Positions 7,466-15,825 are shown, counted from the stretch's first letter. The stretch is 16,903 nt of DNA from Bacteroidota bacterium (GCA_022708385.1 JAKIYU010000020.1:1-16903); one strand, 5' to 3'. Translations and numbers: made by a program. Notes: a model not told the origin generated them from the sequence alone.

Positions 7466-9065
7466 ATGCAAAAATCAATTTGTTCTTTAAAACGCTGTTA
7501 TATTGCAGTATTGTTTTTCTTAATTGCTCTAAATGCAAAACCGCAAACATATTGTAATATTTACATGGGCAACTACATAGGTTCTCATGGGTTACAAGTT
7601 CCTTATTGCTCTTGCGACACTATCAAGCTGATTCCTCCTGCAGGCACCGTATCTATTAATTGGCATGTTGATTACTCCCAGCCATATTTTTTTAATGGCG
7701 ATACAATGTTGTTGTTAAGTGGCTACACTGGAATGGTTAGCGGGAATTTTAATGGCACATTTATTAATATTGACATATTTCATGCTGATGATTTAATTAC
7801 ACCGGTTTTGTCAAATATAGATAGATACAATTTGCGGCATGGAAACAATTACTCTTGATGCAGAGAATTTTAGCCCAAATGCCGGAGCAAGCTATTTGTG
7901 GAATACCGGAGCTGATACTCGTACCATTGATGTTTCTGCGGGTTACTATGCAGTAACCATAACCAATGTGTGTGGAAGTGTTTATGCAAGTAAAACAATA
8001 GTGAATTATAACCCGAATAAGCCCGATTTAGGTCCTGATACAATTGTTTGTAAGGGCACTTTCTTGGAATTGTCCCCAGGTAGCGGTTATAGCAATTATT
8101 TGTGGCTTGTACCTTCCAACAACTTCCCTTATTTTAATGTTGTGGGTGTAGATTCAATAATTATAGCCAATTATGATGATGCTTTACCTTACTGGGGGAG
8201 TAATTCGGGTTTGCTTATTGTCAATACTACAAATGCTGTGGGTGGATGTCAGGACAGAGATACCATACAAATAACTTTTAAACTTCCCCCTTCTCATTCA
8301 ATTTGTTATGTAGAATTCGATACAGCAACACAAAAAAACAACATCATCTGGTCAACACCACCTGCATCGGCATTGGGTATTAAAATATACAGGGAAGTTT
8401 CGACCAATGTTTGGGATATGATTGGTGATGTGCCGGCTACACAAACCCATTTTATTGATACCACTTCAAATCCCCAGAATATGAGCTATAGTTATAAAAT
8501 CTCTGTGCTTGATACCTGTAATAACGAGGGGCAGAAGTCGGCCAACCATAAAACAATTACATTGCTGAGCGCTTACGACCAACCCACAAACACTTATGGT
8601 TTTACATGGAGTGCCTATGTGGGACTTGTGGTGCCAAATTATCTTATATACGGTTTAAACGCTGCAGGGGAGGCTACACAAATTGCTTCCGTACCGGGTA
8701 ATACATTTTTTTATAACTATACAAATCCGTTACCGTCTTATGTAAAATATTTCGTTGCTTTTATAAGCCCTTCATGCAATAATAAAACAGATTATCTTGT
8801 CAAATCCAATCTTGTAAATTCTATACCATTAGCTATAAACGAATTACAAACACATAAAATTAATGTTTTTCCAAATCCTGTATCAAATATGCTGCATATA
8901 GAAGCTGCCTATGAATATGCCGAATTCTTTGATGCCTCTGGAAGATACACAACCAGATTCGATAATAAACAATGCATTGATGTGTCAAATTGGACAAAAG
9001 GATTGTATTTTATAAGGTTGATTACAAAAACAAATGTGTTGTCAGGTAAAATTATTGTAGAATAA
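7466..9065 (+). pseudogene. Secreted T9SS cargo protein with Ig/FN3-like domains, frame broken by a 4-bp tandem duplication
   Basis: Two consecutive frames form one gene. The first (7466-7858) begins with a signal peptide: basic start, hydrophobic AVLFFLIALNA, cleavage before KPQ. The second frame is open from just after the in-frame stop at 7818-7820. It reads IDTICGMETITLDA, the usual opening of a Bacteroidota Ig/PKD-like repeat, then DLGPDTIVCKGTFLELSPGS, FN3-like modules, and a type-A T9SS sorting domain with VFPNPVSNMLHIE, WTKGLYFIRL and final GKIIVE. The junction carries ATAG-ATAG-ATA (7817-7827). Removing one 4-base unit restores SNIDTICGMETI and a single protein of about 531 residues, which would pass the outer membrane by T9SS. 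As read, translation stops at 7858 and the sorting domain is lost. It could be a true recent pseudogene, a variable locus or an assembly error. Specific function unknown. Confidence 0.8.
7817..7827 (+). repeat. (ATAG)2.75 tandem repeat at the frameshift
   Basis: ATAGATAGATA holds 2.75 copies of a 4-base unit. Loss of one unit joins the two reading frames exactly, so this is the likely slippage site. Confidence 0.85.
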
Positions 9066-9096
9066 TTTGCTTTCCTGTTTTTTGCTGAATTTTTAC

Positions 9097-9113
9097 AAGC
9101 TGATTAGCTTTTT
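9097..9113 (+). terminator. Weak hairpin with T run after the T9SS cargo gene
   Basis: AAGCT pairs with AGCTT around a GATT loop, and the right arm merges into a run of five T. The 5-bp stem has only two G-C pairs, so termination would be inefficient. It is the only candidate between the cargo gene and htpG. Confidence 0.25.
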
Positions 9114-9121
9114 GCTGTCAT

Positions 9122-9154
9122 TTTGTCATTTTATAGCCACTGGCATAAGCTTTG
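9122..9154 (+). promoter_or_regulatory. Candidate htpG promoter
   Basis: TTTG (9122-9125), 21 bases, then AAGCTTTG (9147-9154) match the Bacteroidota promoter except for the first base of the -7 element. Transcription would start near 9161, about 42 bases before the htpG ATG. Two tandem TGTCATTT copies lie just upstream. No known heat-shock element is recognised. Confidence 0.35.
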
Positions 9155-9202
9155 ACGATGCGGCGCGTTCAATTTTTAAAATAACTAAAACATTTTATTG
9201 TT

Positions 9203-11110
9203 ATGCAAAAAGGTAATATCAATGTGCAGGCGGAAAATATTTTCCCGATAATTAAAAAATTTCTTTATTCCGACCAGGAAATATTTCTCAGAGAACTTAT
9301 TTCAAATGCTGTAGATGCCACACAGAAAATAAAAGTTCTGGCCTCATTAGGCGAGTTTAAAGGCGAACTCGGTGAACTCAAAATCGAAGTGTCCATAGAT
9401 AAGAAAAAGAAAAAAATAACCGTAAGCGACCACGGCATTGGCATGACAGCCGAGGAAGTGGACAAATATATCAACCAGATTGCTTTCTCGGGCGCTGAAG
9501 AGTTTATTAAAAAATTCGATAAGGTGGAAGACGCCAGCCAGATAATCGGACACTTTGGCCTAGGTTTCTATTCCTCTTTTATGGTGGCCAATAAAGTGGA
9601 GATAATTACTCGTTCCTATACACAGGACGACGAAAACAAAGCCGTTCTGTGGTCGTGCGATGGCACACCTGAATATACAATTAAAGATACAAAACGAAAA
9701 GAACGCGGCACCGACGTTGTGCTTCATATTTCAAAAGATGCTGAGGCCTTTCTCGAAGAAGATAAAATTCTCGGTTTACTCAAAAAATACTGCAAATTCC
9801 TTCCCTTCGAAATAGTATTCGGTACTGAAAAAATTACTCAGAAAGTGGAAGGCGAAAAAGACAAAGACGGGCACGATAAATACGAAACAATTGAAAAAAT
9901 CCGTGTTATTAACAATACCAAGCCGGCCTGGAAACAAAAACCTCTTGACCTGAAACAGGAAGATTACCTGGCCTTTTACCGCGAACTGTATCCCTATACT
10001 TTCGAGGAGCCCCTCTTCCAGATTCACCTCAACGTCGATTATCCCTTCAATCTGACCGGCATTCTTTACTTTCCCAAAATAAAAAATAACTTCGAGGTAC
10101 AGAAAAATAAAATCCAGCTTTATTGCAATCAGGTGTATGTAACCGACAGCGTTGAGGGCATTGTCCCCGACTTCCTTATGCTGCTGCATGGTGTGCTTGA
10201 TTCGCCCGATATTCCCCTGAATGTTTCAAGAAGTTACCTCCAGAACGATGCCCAGGTAAAGAAAATTTCAGCCCATATCACTAAAAAAGTTTCTGATAAA
10301 CTTGAGGAAATTTTTAAAGACAACCGCGAAGATTTTGAAAAAAAATGGGACGACATCAAGATATTCATTCAGTATGGCATGCTGTCCGATGAGAAATTTT
10401 ACGAAAAAGCAGAAAAATTCTGCCTGTTTAAAAACACTGAAGGGAAATACTTCACTTTCGAAGAGTATAAAACCCATATCGAAAAAACCCAAACCGACAA
10501 AAATAAAAAAGTCGTACATCTTTATGCTTCCAATGCCACCGATCAGCATACCTTCATTGCTGCCGCCAGGGAAAGAGGTTACGACGTGCTGCTTTTCGAC
10601 GGTGTGCTAGACGCCCATTTTATAAATAACCTCGAAATGAAACTCAAGGACGTCCGCTTTGTAAGAGTGGATGCCGATATTCTTGATAAACTCATTGAGA
10701 AGGAAGAAAACCTGCCATCAAAGCTCGATGATGCTCAGAAAGAAAAGATCAGACCGGCTATCGAAAAATTTGCGGATAAGGAAAAATACCATGTCGTTTT
10801 TGAGAATATGAGCGAAACAGAGCATCCCATGCTCATTGTACAACCCGAATTTATGAGAAGGATGAAAGATATGTCAGCAATAGGAGGGGGGGCTTACAGC
10901 TTTATGGGTAATATGCCCGAATCCTTCAACCTCGTTGTCAATGCAAACCATCCCCTTATATATGATATCGCCCAAAAGGAAAGTATATCTGAGGAAAACG
11001 AAAAGTTACTCGAACAAATGTTCGACCTGGCACTCTTATCGCAAAATATGCTTAAAGGCGAAAAGCTGGCCTCCTTCATTAAAAGAAGTATAGATATTAT
11101 CGGAAAATAG
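9203..11110 (+). CDS. htpG: Molecular chaperone HtpG (bacterial Hsp90)
   Basis: A 635-residue cytosolic ATP-dependent chaperone dimer. The N-terminal GHKL ATPase domain shows RELISNAVDAT (30-40, with the Mg-binding Asn36), SDHGIGM (75-81) and the lid-end motif GHFGLGFYSSFMVA (116-129). The middle domain has LNVSRSYLQND, whose R343 matches the catalytic Arg that contacts the ATP gamma-phosphate. The C-terminal dimerisation domain ends in LASFIKRSIDIIGK. The NAVDAT form of the N-box and the overall length fit Bacteroidota HtpG. An in-frame run of seven G encodes GGG before AYSFMG near the C-terminal domain. tcdA starts 3 bases after the stop, so both are probably on one mRNA. Confidence 0.98.
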   Translation: MQKGNINVQAENIFPIIKKFLYSDQEIFLRELISNAVDATQKIKVLASLGEFKGELGELKIEVSIDKKKKKITVSDHGIGMTAEEVDKYINQIAFSGAEEFIKKFDKVEDASQIIGHFGLGFYSSFMVANKVEIITRSYTQDDENKAVLWSCDGTPEYTIKDTKRKERGTDVVLHISKDAEAFLEEDKILGLLKKYCKFLPFEIVFGTEKITQKVEGEKDKDGHDKYETIEKIRVINNTKPAWKQKPLDLKQEDYLAFYRELYPYTFEEPLFQIHLNVDYPFNLTGILYFPKIKNNFEVQKNKIQLYCNQVYVTDSVEGIVPDFLMLLHGVLDSPDIPLNVSRSYLQNDAQVKKISAHITKKVSDKLEEIFKDNREDFEKKWDDIKIFIQYGMLSDEKFYEKAEKFCLFKNTEGKYFTFEEYKTHIEKTQTDKNKKVVHLYASNATDQHTFIAAARERGYDVLLFDGVLDAHFINNLEMKLKDVRFVRVDADILDKLIEKEENLPSKLDDAQKEKIRPAIEKFADKEKYHVVFENMSETEHPMLIVQPEFMRRMKDMSAIGGGAYSFMGNMPESFNLVVNANHPLIYDIAQKESISEENEKLLEQMFDLALLSQNMLKGEKLASFIKRSIDIIGK

Positions 11111-11113
11111 TTT

Positions 11114-11857
11114 GTGGAAAACTGGCAAAGCCGCACAGAGTTGCTTCTTGGAAGTGAAGGCCTCGAACGTTTGAAAACGTCGCATGTGATGATTGCTGGG
11201 CTGGGCGGCGTGGGGTCTTGGGCTGCCGAATTTGTATGCAGGGCCGGCGTTGGGAAAATATCAATTATCGACCATGATGTGGTTAAACCAAGCAACCGCA
11301 ACAGGCAATTACCAGCTTTGCTAAGTACAGAGGGGCAAAAGAAAACAGATGTAATGGCCCAACGCCTACGCGACATTAACCCACAAATCATACTGAATAC
11401 TTCTGATATATTTCTGAGAGATGATGCTACCAAAGAACTAATTTTAAAACTAAACCCTGATTTTATTATCGATGCCATCGACACCCTGTCGCCTAAAGTT
11501 TTTTTAATTCATTTTGCAGTTACAAATAATTTTAAAATTGTAAGCTCTATGGGGGCCGGTGGACGCATAGACCCGACGCAAATTGAAATTGCTGACATCT
11601 CAAAATCTAAAAACTGTCGTCTAGCTTACTTCATTCGGAAAAGATTGCGCAAATTAGGTGTTTGCAAAGGCTTTGATGTTGTTTTCTCCAGAGAGTTGGC
11701 CGATGAAGATGCTATTGTGAGCGTGAAGGACGAATCCAACAAAAAATCAACTGTGGGTACTATCTCCTACTTACCTGCAGTATTCGGGGCTTTCTGTGCA
11801 AGCGTGGCATTGCGCCACCTTACGGCCAATGATATTAAAAAGACTACTCCTGTATAA
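11114..11857 (+). CDS. tcdA: tRNA threonylcarbamoyladenosine dehydratase
   Basis: A 247-residue ThiF/E1-like ATP-dependent enzyme (former names CsdL/YgdL) that cyclises the t6A modification at tRNA position 37 to ct6A. The nucleotide-binding loop is GLGGVGSWAAE (29-39). The adenylation motif IIDHDVVKPSNRNRQL (51-66) carries the E1-family Asp and Arg residues. FIIDAIDTL and the late TVGTISYLPAVFG segment are characteristic of the TcdA branch rather than of ThiF or MoeB. The start is the GTG at 11114, chosen because the protein then begins ENWQSRTELLLG, the normal family start. It lies 3 bases after htpG. The 3' end overlaps the convergent TPR gene by 14 bases. Confidence 0.94.
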   Translation: MENWQSRTELLLGSEGLERLKTSHVMIAGLGGVGSWAAEFVCRAGVGKISIIDHDVVKPSNRNRQLPALLSTEGQKKTDVMAQRLRDINPQIILNTSDIFLRDDATKELILKLNPDFIIDAIDTLSPKVFLIHFAVTNNFKIVSSMGAGGRIDPTQIEIADISKSKNCRLAYFIRKRLRKLGVCKGFDVVFSRELADEDAIVSVKDESNKKSTVGTISYLPAVFGAFCASVALRHLTANDIKKTTPV

Positions 11858-12896
11858 GTTTCAGTATCTCTTCATCAAGAAAGTGCAGGAAGAAATAATT
11901 GACAAAAAACGACATGAATGTTTTTTTATCAATTAAAGCATTAGCCCGCTCAAAATCCGACATGGCTTCTTCAAGAGCCTTGCGTTTTATATTATTATAA
12001 CACCTATACATATACAGCGAGGGTACATCAGGGTTAATTTCTATAGCCTTTGTGAAATATCTTCCGGCTTGCCCGTAATCCCCGGCGTAAAGATACATTT
12101 CACCCTGTGATGAATAAATTGTGTAATTAAGTGAATCAAGCTGCAGGGCCTTACTAAAGTAATAATCCGACAAATCAACCTGTTTTTCAAGATAATAAAT
12201 CGTACTGAGATTCCTGTAAACGTGTATGGACAGGGAATCCATTTGCAAAGCCTGCAGGCTTATACTTATAGCCATTGGCCGGTTTGTGTCGGCTATATCG
12301 TAAGCCAGCTCGGCGTAATGCAAGGCTGTCATCTGTGAGTCCGACAATGGACTCATATACAATCCACGCTTTTCGGCATCAGGAGTTATAATAAATTCAC
12401 TTCTCAACAATGAATCATCGGCCAGTAACTGTGTTGTTGTTTCATAATTTATATAAGAACCGTCGCTGAAATACCATCTTATGAACATATGTCCCGGCAC
12501 AAAAATGGGGTAAACCTCGTAATGCTTTTTCTTATTTAAAAGGGTATAGAAAAGAAGCGAATAGTAATTGCAGTCCAATATCCTCTTTTCAAGCGCATGG
12601 CTGAAAATCTGTACGTTTTTGTACTTAAACCCGAAATTATCCTTCAGAATATCACTGAATTGTTTGCAGATATTGTAGGCTGTTTCTTTATCTGGTCGGG
12701 GGGCAAAGGTGATGTAGCTTTCAGCTGCCTCAAAAATACTGTCAAGCAATTGTGTCATGTGTTTGGAAACGGGCAGCCCAAGTTTTTTTTCAGTGTCGAG
12801 AGTGGGATAGGCCCCCCGTTCAATTTTTTGTGCAAAAATAAAAGGAGAAACCAAAAATAAAAACAAGGCAATGGCGTTTTTTTTATTACAGGCCAT
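11844..12896 (-). CDS. Secreted transglutaminase-like and TPR-repeat protein
   Basis: A 350-residue protein with a signal peptide (hydrophobic IALFLFLVSPFIFA, cleavage before Q23). Residues about 70-155 look like a transglutaminase/SirB1-like cysteine-protease fold. Cys109 in RILDCNYYSLLF starts a helix, His136 is in VPGHMFIRW, and an acidic residue follows in INYETT (E152), consistent with a Cys-His-Asp/Glu triad. Residues about 190-325 form three to four TPR units, with LQLDSLN and IEINPDVPS at repeat ends. Such a protein may act on or organise envelope proteins, but the substrate is unknown. The 3' end overlaps tcdA by 14 bases. Its start is 121 bases from the divergent VWA-OmpA gene. Domain calls are by motif inspection; the TPR call is firmer than the transglutaminase call. 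Confidence 0.75.
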   Translation of the reverse strand: MACNKKNAIALFLFLVSPFIFAQKIERGAYPTLDTEKKLGLPVSKHMTQLLDSIFEAAESYITFAPRPDKETAYNICKQFSDILKDNFGFKYKNVQIFSHALEKRILDCNYYSLLFYTLLNKKKHYEVYPIFVPGHMFIRWYFSDGSYINYETTTQLLADDSLLRSEFIITPDAEKRGLYMSPLSDSQMTALHYAELAYDIADTNRPMAISISLQALQMDSLSIHVYRNLSTIYYLEKQVDLSDYYFSKALQLDSLNYTIYSSQGEMYLYAGDYGQAGRYFTKAIEINPDVPSLYMYRCYNNIKRKALEEAMSDFERANALIDKKTFMSFFVNYFFLHFLDEEILKLIQE

Positions 12897-13017
12897 GGGG
12901 TGTTTTTTATCAATTACCGGATTTTCTGATGACTTAAAACCAATTAATAACTAAACGCAGGAAATGAAAGTTTTGTACACGTGAATGAAATTATTGTTTA
13001 ACCTAAAACTGTAAGCC

Positions 13018-15204
13018 ATGGAAACAAAACCTGCTCCTGCTTCTGTATTAAACCTGTCGTTAAGATGTTTCATTACGACAGGTTTTTTTGTTACAGTAAT
13101 ACTGCTCACCATCTTTCCAGATAACCTTTGTGCGCAGAAAATCAGCTTCAGTGCGACCAAACGAACCATTGAAGTCGGCGATACGGTGACCCTTAAGTGG
13201 CATGTGCGCAGGGCGAGGAAAAAGGATATTGTAACGCTTACAGGTGTCAATGGCACACTGGGCCGTAAAGGACAGGTTGCCGTTAATCCGGAAGAGGATT
13301 CAAAATATGTGCTTACTGTTAAAAGAAAGAATAACGAAGAGAAAAAACAAATTAAAATAAGGGTTAAGAAACCCGAAATAATTTATTTCACTGGCTCCGA
13401 CTCCATTCCCATGGGGGCAACCTGCCTTCTGAAATGGAAGACCCGTAACACCGATAAAGTTGAAATTATTAACGAATATGCCACCCTCAACCTTGATGGT
13501 GATATACTTCTGATGCCAGCTCAAACCACTGAGTATGTGCTTAAGGCCTGCAACAAAAGTAATTACTGCGTAGAAGCCAGGCATAAGGTCAAAATGGGCG
13601 GCGATTTTGCTTCCGGACCAGCCATGCTCCGTTTCGGCGAAAGCGGTCTTCTCGAATGGCGTTTCGATAAAGCACTGCATGTTGAAATTGAAGGGCTCGA
13701 AAAAAATCTGCAGGACTCGGGTAGCAAAAAAATCTCTCCTGCATCAACCACACAGTATAAATTTATTGTGAAAAAGAAAACGGAAGAGAATAAGGATACG
13801 ACCGTTTTTGCGTATGTCAAAGTGCCGGTCATTCGTACCAATTTTATTAAAGGTGTTAAGGATTATCTGACATTACCTTCCGGCAGAAAACTCATGTTCG
13901 ATATCATTGCCGTAAACTGGCAGAAATTTCCCGACGAAATCAGGATGAAGGTAATGATTACCGATACCGCCGGTAACTATATCTCCGGACTTGCACCACC
14001 TTATATTTCTGAAGCTGATGCCAGGCGTTTCTTTAAGACCATTATTGAAACTGTCGAAGGGAAAAAATATGCTATCAACGATTTCAGTGTGAAAGAAATA
14101 CGCTCCCTGGCCAGTACTCCTCACGACATTTCTCTGGTGCTCGATTACAGCGGTTCCATGTCGTCGTGCTACAACAAACTCGATAAAGCCACCAAAAATT
14201 TTATTTCAAAAAAACACAACGAAGACCGACTGGCCATAGTTAGGTTTGATGATTCTATTGGGGTTGAATCACCTTTGAAAAAGAATGCTAATGACATTTT
14301 ATCCAACATTTTATTTAATGATGGTAAGGGTTATCAGGGAAGTACAGCGCTATATGTAGCAGCCGACGCAGGTATGCAACTTCTCGAAGATACTATGCGT
14401 TCAAGGCAATTGCTCCTTATGACCGATGGCTTCGAAAACTCTTCTATGTTTTACTGGGGTACCTACTATACTTTTGCTACTGAAGTCATTAAAGAAGCCT
14501 GCAAAAAAAAGGTCAGCATCACTACCATCGATTTTGGCGGATCTGCTAATACACCTTTGCTCCAAGCTTTTGCCGATATGTCGGGCGGTAACAATTACCA
14601 GCTCGATAAAGCCGACGACATTGAAAAAGTATTTGCCGAACTGCAGCACCTCTATCATAATTACTACGAAATCGTTTACAGACCCGCCACCGATAAAGGC
14701 AACAGGACCATGGACCTTGTGTACGACGACAATACAGGCAACCTGGCCACCACAAGCGCCACCGCTTACATCAACGACAGCATTGATATCGACAGCATCG
14801 AAAATGAAGGCATTGTGACCATGACCCCGTTTAAAAATAACGCCTATAACAACATGACCATAAAAAACAGGCAAACCGTAGCCCTCTTCGAATTTAATAA
14901 ATACGAACTCGACGATGTTTCCAAAGCCAAACTCGACGTAGTGGTTCAGTTCCTGAAAAGGAATAAAGACTATAAGATAGTTGTCCTTGGGCACAGCGAC
15001 CTCAAGGGCGATATCGCCTTTTGCAATAAAATAAGTGTTGAAAGGGCCGACGAAGTATATAAATACCTCCGGAAAAAGGGCATAGCCTCCTCGCGCATCA
15101 TCAGCGAAGGAAAAGGGAAAAACGAACCCGTATGGACCGCTGAGGATGCCGAGTGGAAGGCCCAGGAAAACCGCAGGGTTGAAGTACTTTATGTGAAAAA
15201 ATAG
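13018..15204 (+). CDS. Secreted Ig-like repeat / VWA / OmpA-like protein
   Basis: A 728-residue envelope protein. A signal peptide (hydrophobic about 17-33, cleavage after LCA at about residue 39) is followed by three similar Ig-like beta units (about 41-120, 121-195, 196-275). Each has a G-x-x-x-x-L-(K/E)-W strand and a late S/T-x-Y-x-(L/F) strand. After a linker, the VWA domain (about 370-560) has a complete MIDAS: DYSGS from D376, T443 in GSTALY, and D470 in MTDG. The C-terminal OmpA-like domain (about 620-728) has FEFNKYELDD, GHSDLKGD with D661, RADEVYKYLRKKGI and the final NRRVEV, which bind meso-diaminopimelate of peptidoglycan in the family. It likely sits in the periplasm or outer membrane. 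ATG 13018 is the only in-frame start, since a stop lies at 13012. A terminator-like hairpin lies inside the signal-peptide codons. Confidence 0.9.
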   Translation: METKPAPASVLNLSLRCFITTGFFVTVILLTIFPDNLCAQKISFSATKRTIEVGDTVTLKWHVRRARKKDIVTLTGVNGTLGRKGQVAVNPEEDSKYVLTVKRKNNEEKKQIKIRVKKPEIIYFTGSDSIPMGATCLLKWKTRNTDKVEIINEYATLNLDGDILLMPAQTTEYVLKACNKSNYCVEARHKVKMGGDFASGPAMLRFGESGLLEWRFDKALHVEIEGLEKNLQDSGSKKISPASTTQYKFIVKKKTEENKDTTVFAYVKVPVIRTNFIKGVKDYLTLPSGRKLMFDIIAVNWQKFPDEIRMKVMITDTAGNYISGLAPPYISEADARRFFKTIIETVEGKKYAINDFSVKEIRSLASTPHDISLVLDYSGSMSSCYNKLDKATKNFISKKHNEDRLAIVRFDDSIGVESPLKKNANDILSNILFNDGKGYQGSTALYVAADAGMQLLEDTMRSRQLLLMTDGFENSSMFYWGTYYTFATEVIKEACKKKVSITTIDFGGSANTPLLQAFADMSGGNNYQLDKADDIEKVFAELQHLYHNYYEIVYRPATDKGNRTMDLVYDDNTGNLATTSATAYINDSIDIDSIENEGIVTMTPFKNNAYNNMTIKNRQTVALFEFNKYELDDVSKAKLDVVVQFLKRNKDYKIVVLGHSDLKGDIAFCNKISVERADEVYKYLRKKGIASSRIISEGKGKNEPVWTAEDAEWKAQENRRVEVLYVKK
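13050..13089 (+). terminator. Terminator-like hairpin inside the signal-peptide codons of the VWA-OmpA gene
   Basis: AAACCTGTCGT (13050-13060) pairs perfectly over 11 bases with ACGACAGGTTT (13075-13085), and a run of seven T occupies 13083-13089. The 14-base loop contains an extra ATG/CAT 3-bp pairing. It lies 32-71 bases after the ATG, in codons 11-24, and the only usable start codon is upstream of it. It could act as an attenuator that elongating ribosomes would open. Confidence 0.6.
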
Positions 15205-15207
15205 AAT

Positions 15208-15259
15208 AAAGTAAATCTGTTATTCTTTCAATTGCTTTTTTTCTGTTGCCATTTACTTT
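15208..15259. terminator. Possible bidirectional terminator between convergent genes
   Basis: AAAGTAAAT (15208-15216) and ATTTACTTT (15251-15259) are perfect 9-base inverted repeats across a 34-base loop, placed between the VWA-OmpA stop and the queD stop. The stem is AT-rich and the loop long, so this is a weak candidate. Confidence 0.3.
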
Positions 15260-15260
15260 T

Positions 15261-15710
15261 CTACTTATTATCCTCGCTAAACCACTCTGCATAAGAGTTT
15301 TCTGTTTCCTGTAGTTTAAGGCTGTGCAGATTAACGGTTGAAGGGAGCAACAACCGTATCCGTTTTGCAAGGTCGGCAAGCAGGTTCTCGCAGGTAGGCT
15401 GGTAATCTACATACACCAAACGGCTGCACAGGTCTTTTCTGAAAGTATCAGTAGCATCTGCCATGTCTCTTTTAAGTAGCAGGCAATGGTCCAGCCCGCT
15501 AATAATCTTATCTTTGATAATGCTGCTGAGATCGGAATAATCGAGCAACATGCCGTCCTTAGGGCTCTTTTTGTCACTAACAGGCTCACCGGCTATGGTG
15601 ACCCATAATATATACGAATGCCCGTGTATGTTCCTGCATAAACCGTCATACCCCGAAAGGGCATGGGCCATTTCGAAGGTAAAACGTTTGGTGATGCGTA
15701 TTCTGCTCAT
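15261..15710 (-). CDS. queD: 6-carboxy-5,6,7,8-tetrahydropterin synthase
   Basis: This 149-residue enzyme of the 6-pyruvoyl-tetrahydropterin synthase family converts dihydroneopterin triphosphate to 6-carboxytetrahydropterin, an early step to preQ0 and queuosine. The zinc ligands are His16 in FEMAHAL and His29 and His31 in NIHGHSY. The catalytic Cys25 sits in GLCRNIHGH, the spacing typical of QueD. D57, the LDHC motif (73-76), PTCEN (105-109) and QETENSYAEW (134-143) complete the active site. PTCEN carries Cys where PTAEN or PTSEN is usual. Length is normal. It stands alone and convergent with the VWA-OmpA gene; no other queuosine gene is in the window. Confidence 0.92.
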   Translation of the reverse strand: MSRIRITKRFTFEMAHALSGYDGLCRNIHGHSYILWVTIAGEPVSDKKSPKDGMLLDYSDLSSIIKDKIISGLDHCLLLKRDMADATDTFRKDLCSRLVYVDYQPTCENLLADLAKRIRLLLPSTVNLHSLKLQETENSYAEWFSEDNK

Positions 15711-15726
15711 TTAATTGATTTTTAAA

Positions 15727-15734
15727 CAAAAATA
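15727..15734 (-). promoter_or_regulatory. Possible -7 element (TATTTTTG) for queD
   Basis: The minus strand reads TATTTTTG, an exact TAnnTTTG match, 16 bases before the queD ATG. No convincing -33 TTTG is found at 19-21 bases. Confidence 0.3.
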
Positions 15735-15788
15735 ATATTAATTTCTGTTTGGCTAGGATAATATAAACTCTTTACATCAAAAAAATTG

Positions 15789-15796
15789 TAATTTTG
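15789..15796 (+). promoter_or_regulatory. Possible -7 element (TAATTTTG) for the ABC exporter
   Basis: TAATTTTG matches TAnnTTTG exactly and lies 29 bases before the permease ATG. The -33 position lacks TTTG, so the promoter is plausible but incomplete. Confidence 0.35.
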
Positions 15797-15825
15797 TTTT
15801 ATTAAAACTGCTTTATCAACTTCCT

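Noticed and set aside
7817..7860. Programmed +1 ribosomal frameshift joining the two cargo frames
   Set aside because: No slippery codon, stop-codon stall or downstream structure is evident, and loss of one tandem 4-base unit explains the junction fully.
9776..10189. 137-codon minus-strand open frame inside htpG
   Set aside because: It is antisense to conserved HtpG middle-domain sequence.
10885..10891. Run of seven G in htpG as a phase-variation tract
   Set aside because: It is in frame, encodes the Gly-rich segment expected in HtpG, and phase-variable loss of a core chaperone is unlikely.
10894..11484. 196-codon minus-strand open frame across htpG and tcdA
   Set aside because: It spans two conserved opposite-strand genes and its Ser-rich translation shows no recognisable motif.
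14401..14994. 197-codon minus-strand open frame inside the VWA-OmpA gene
   Set aside because: It is antisense to the well-supported VWA/OmpA domains and its translation is a low-complexity mirror with no domain features.
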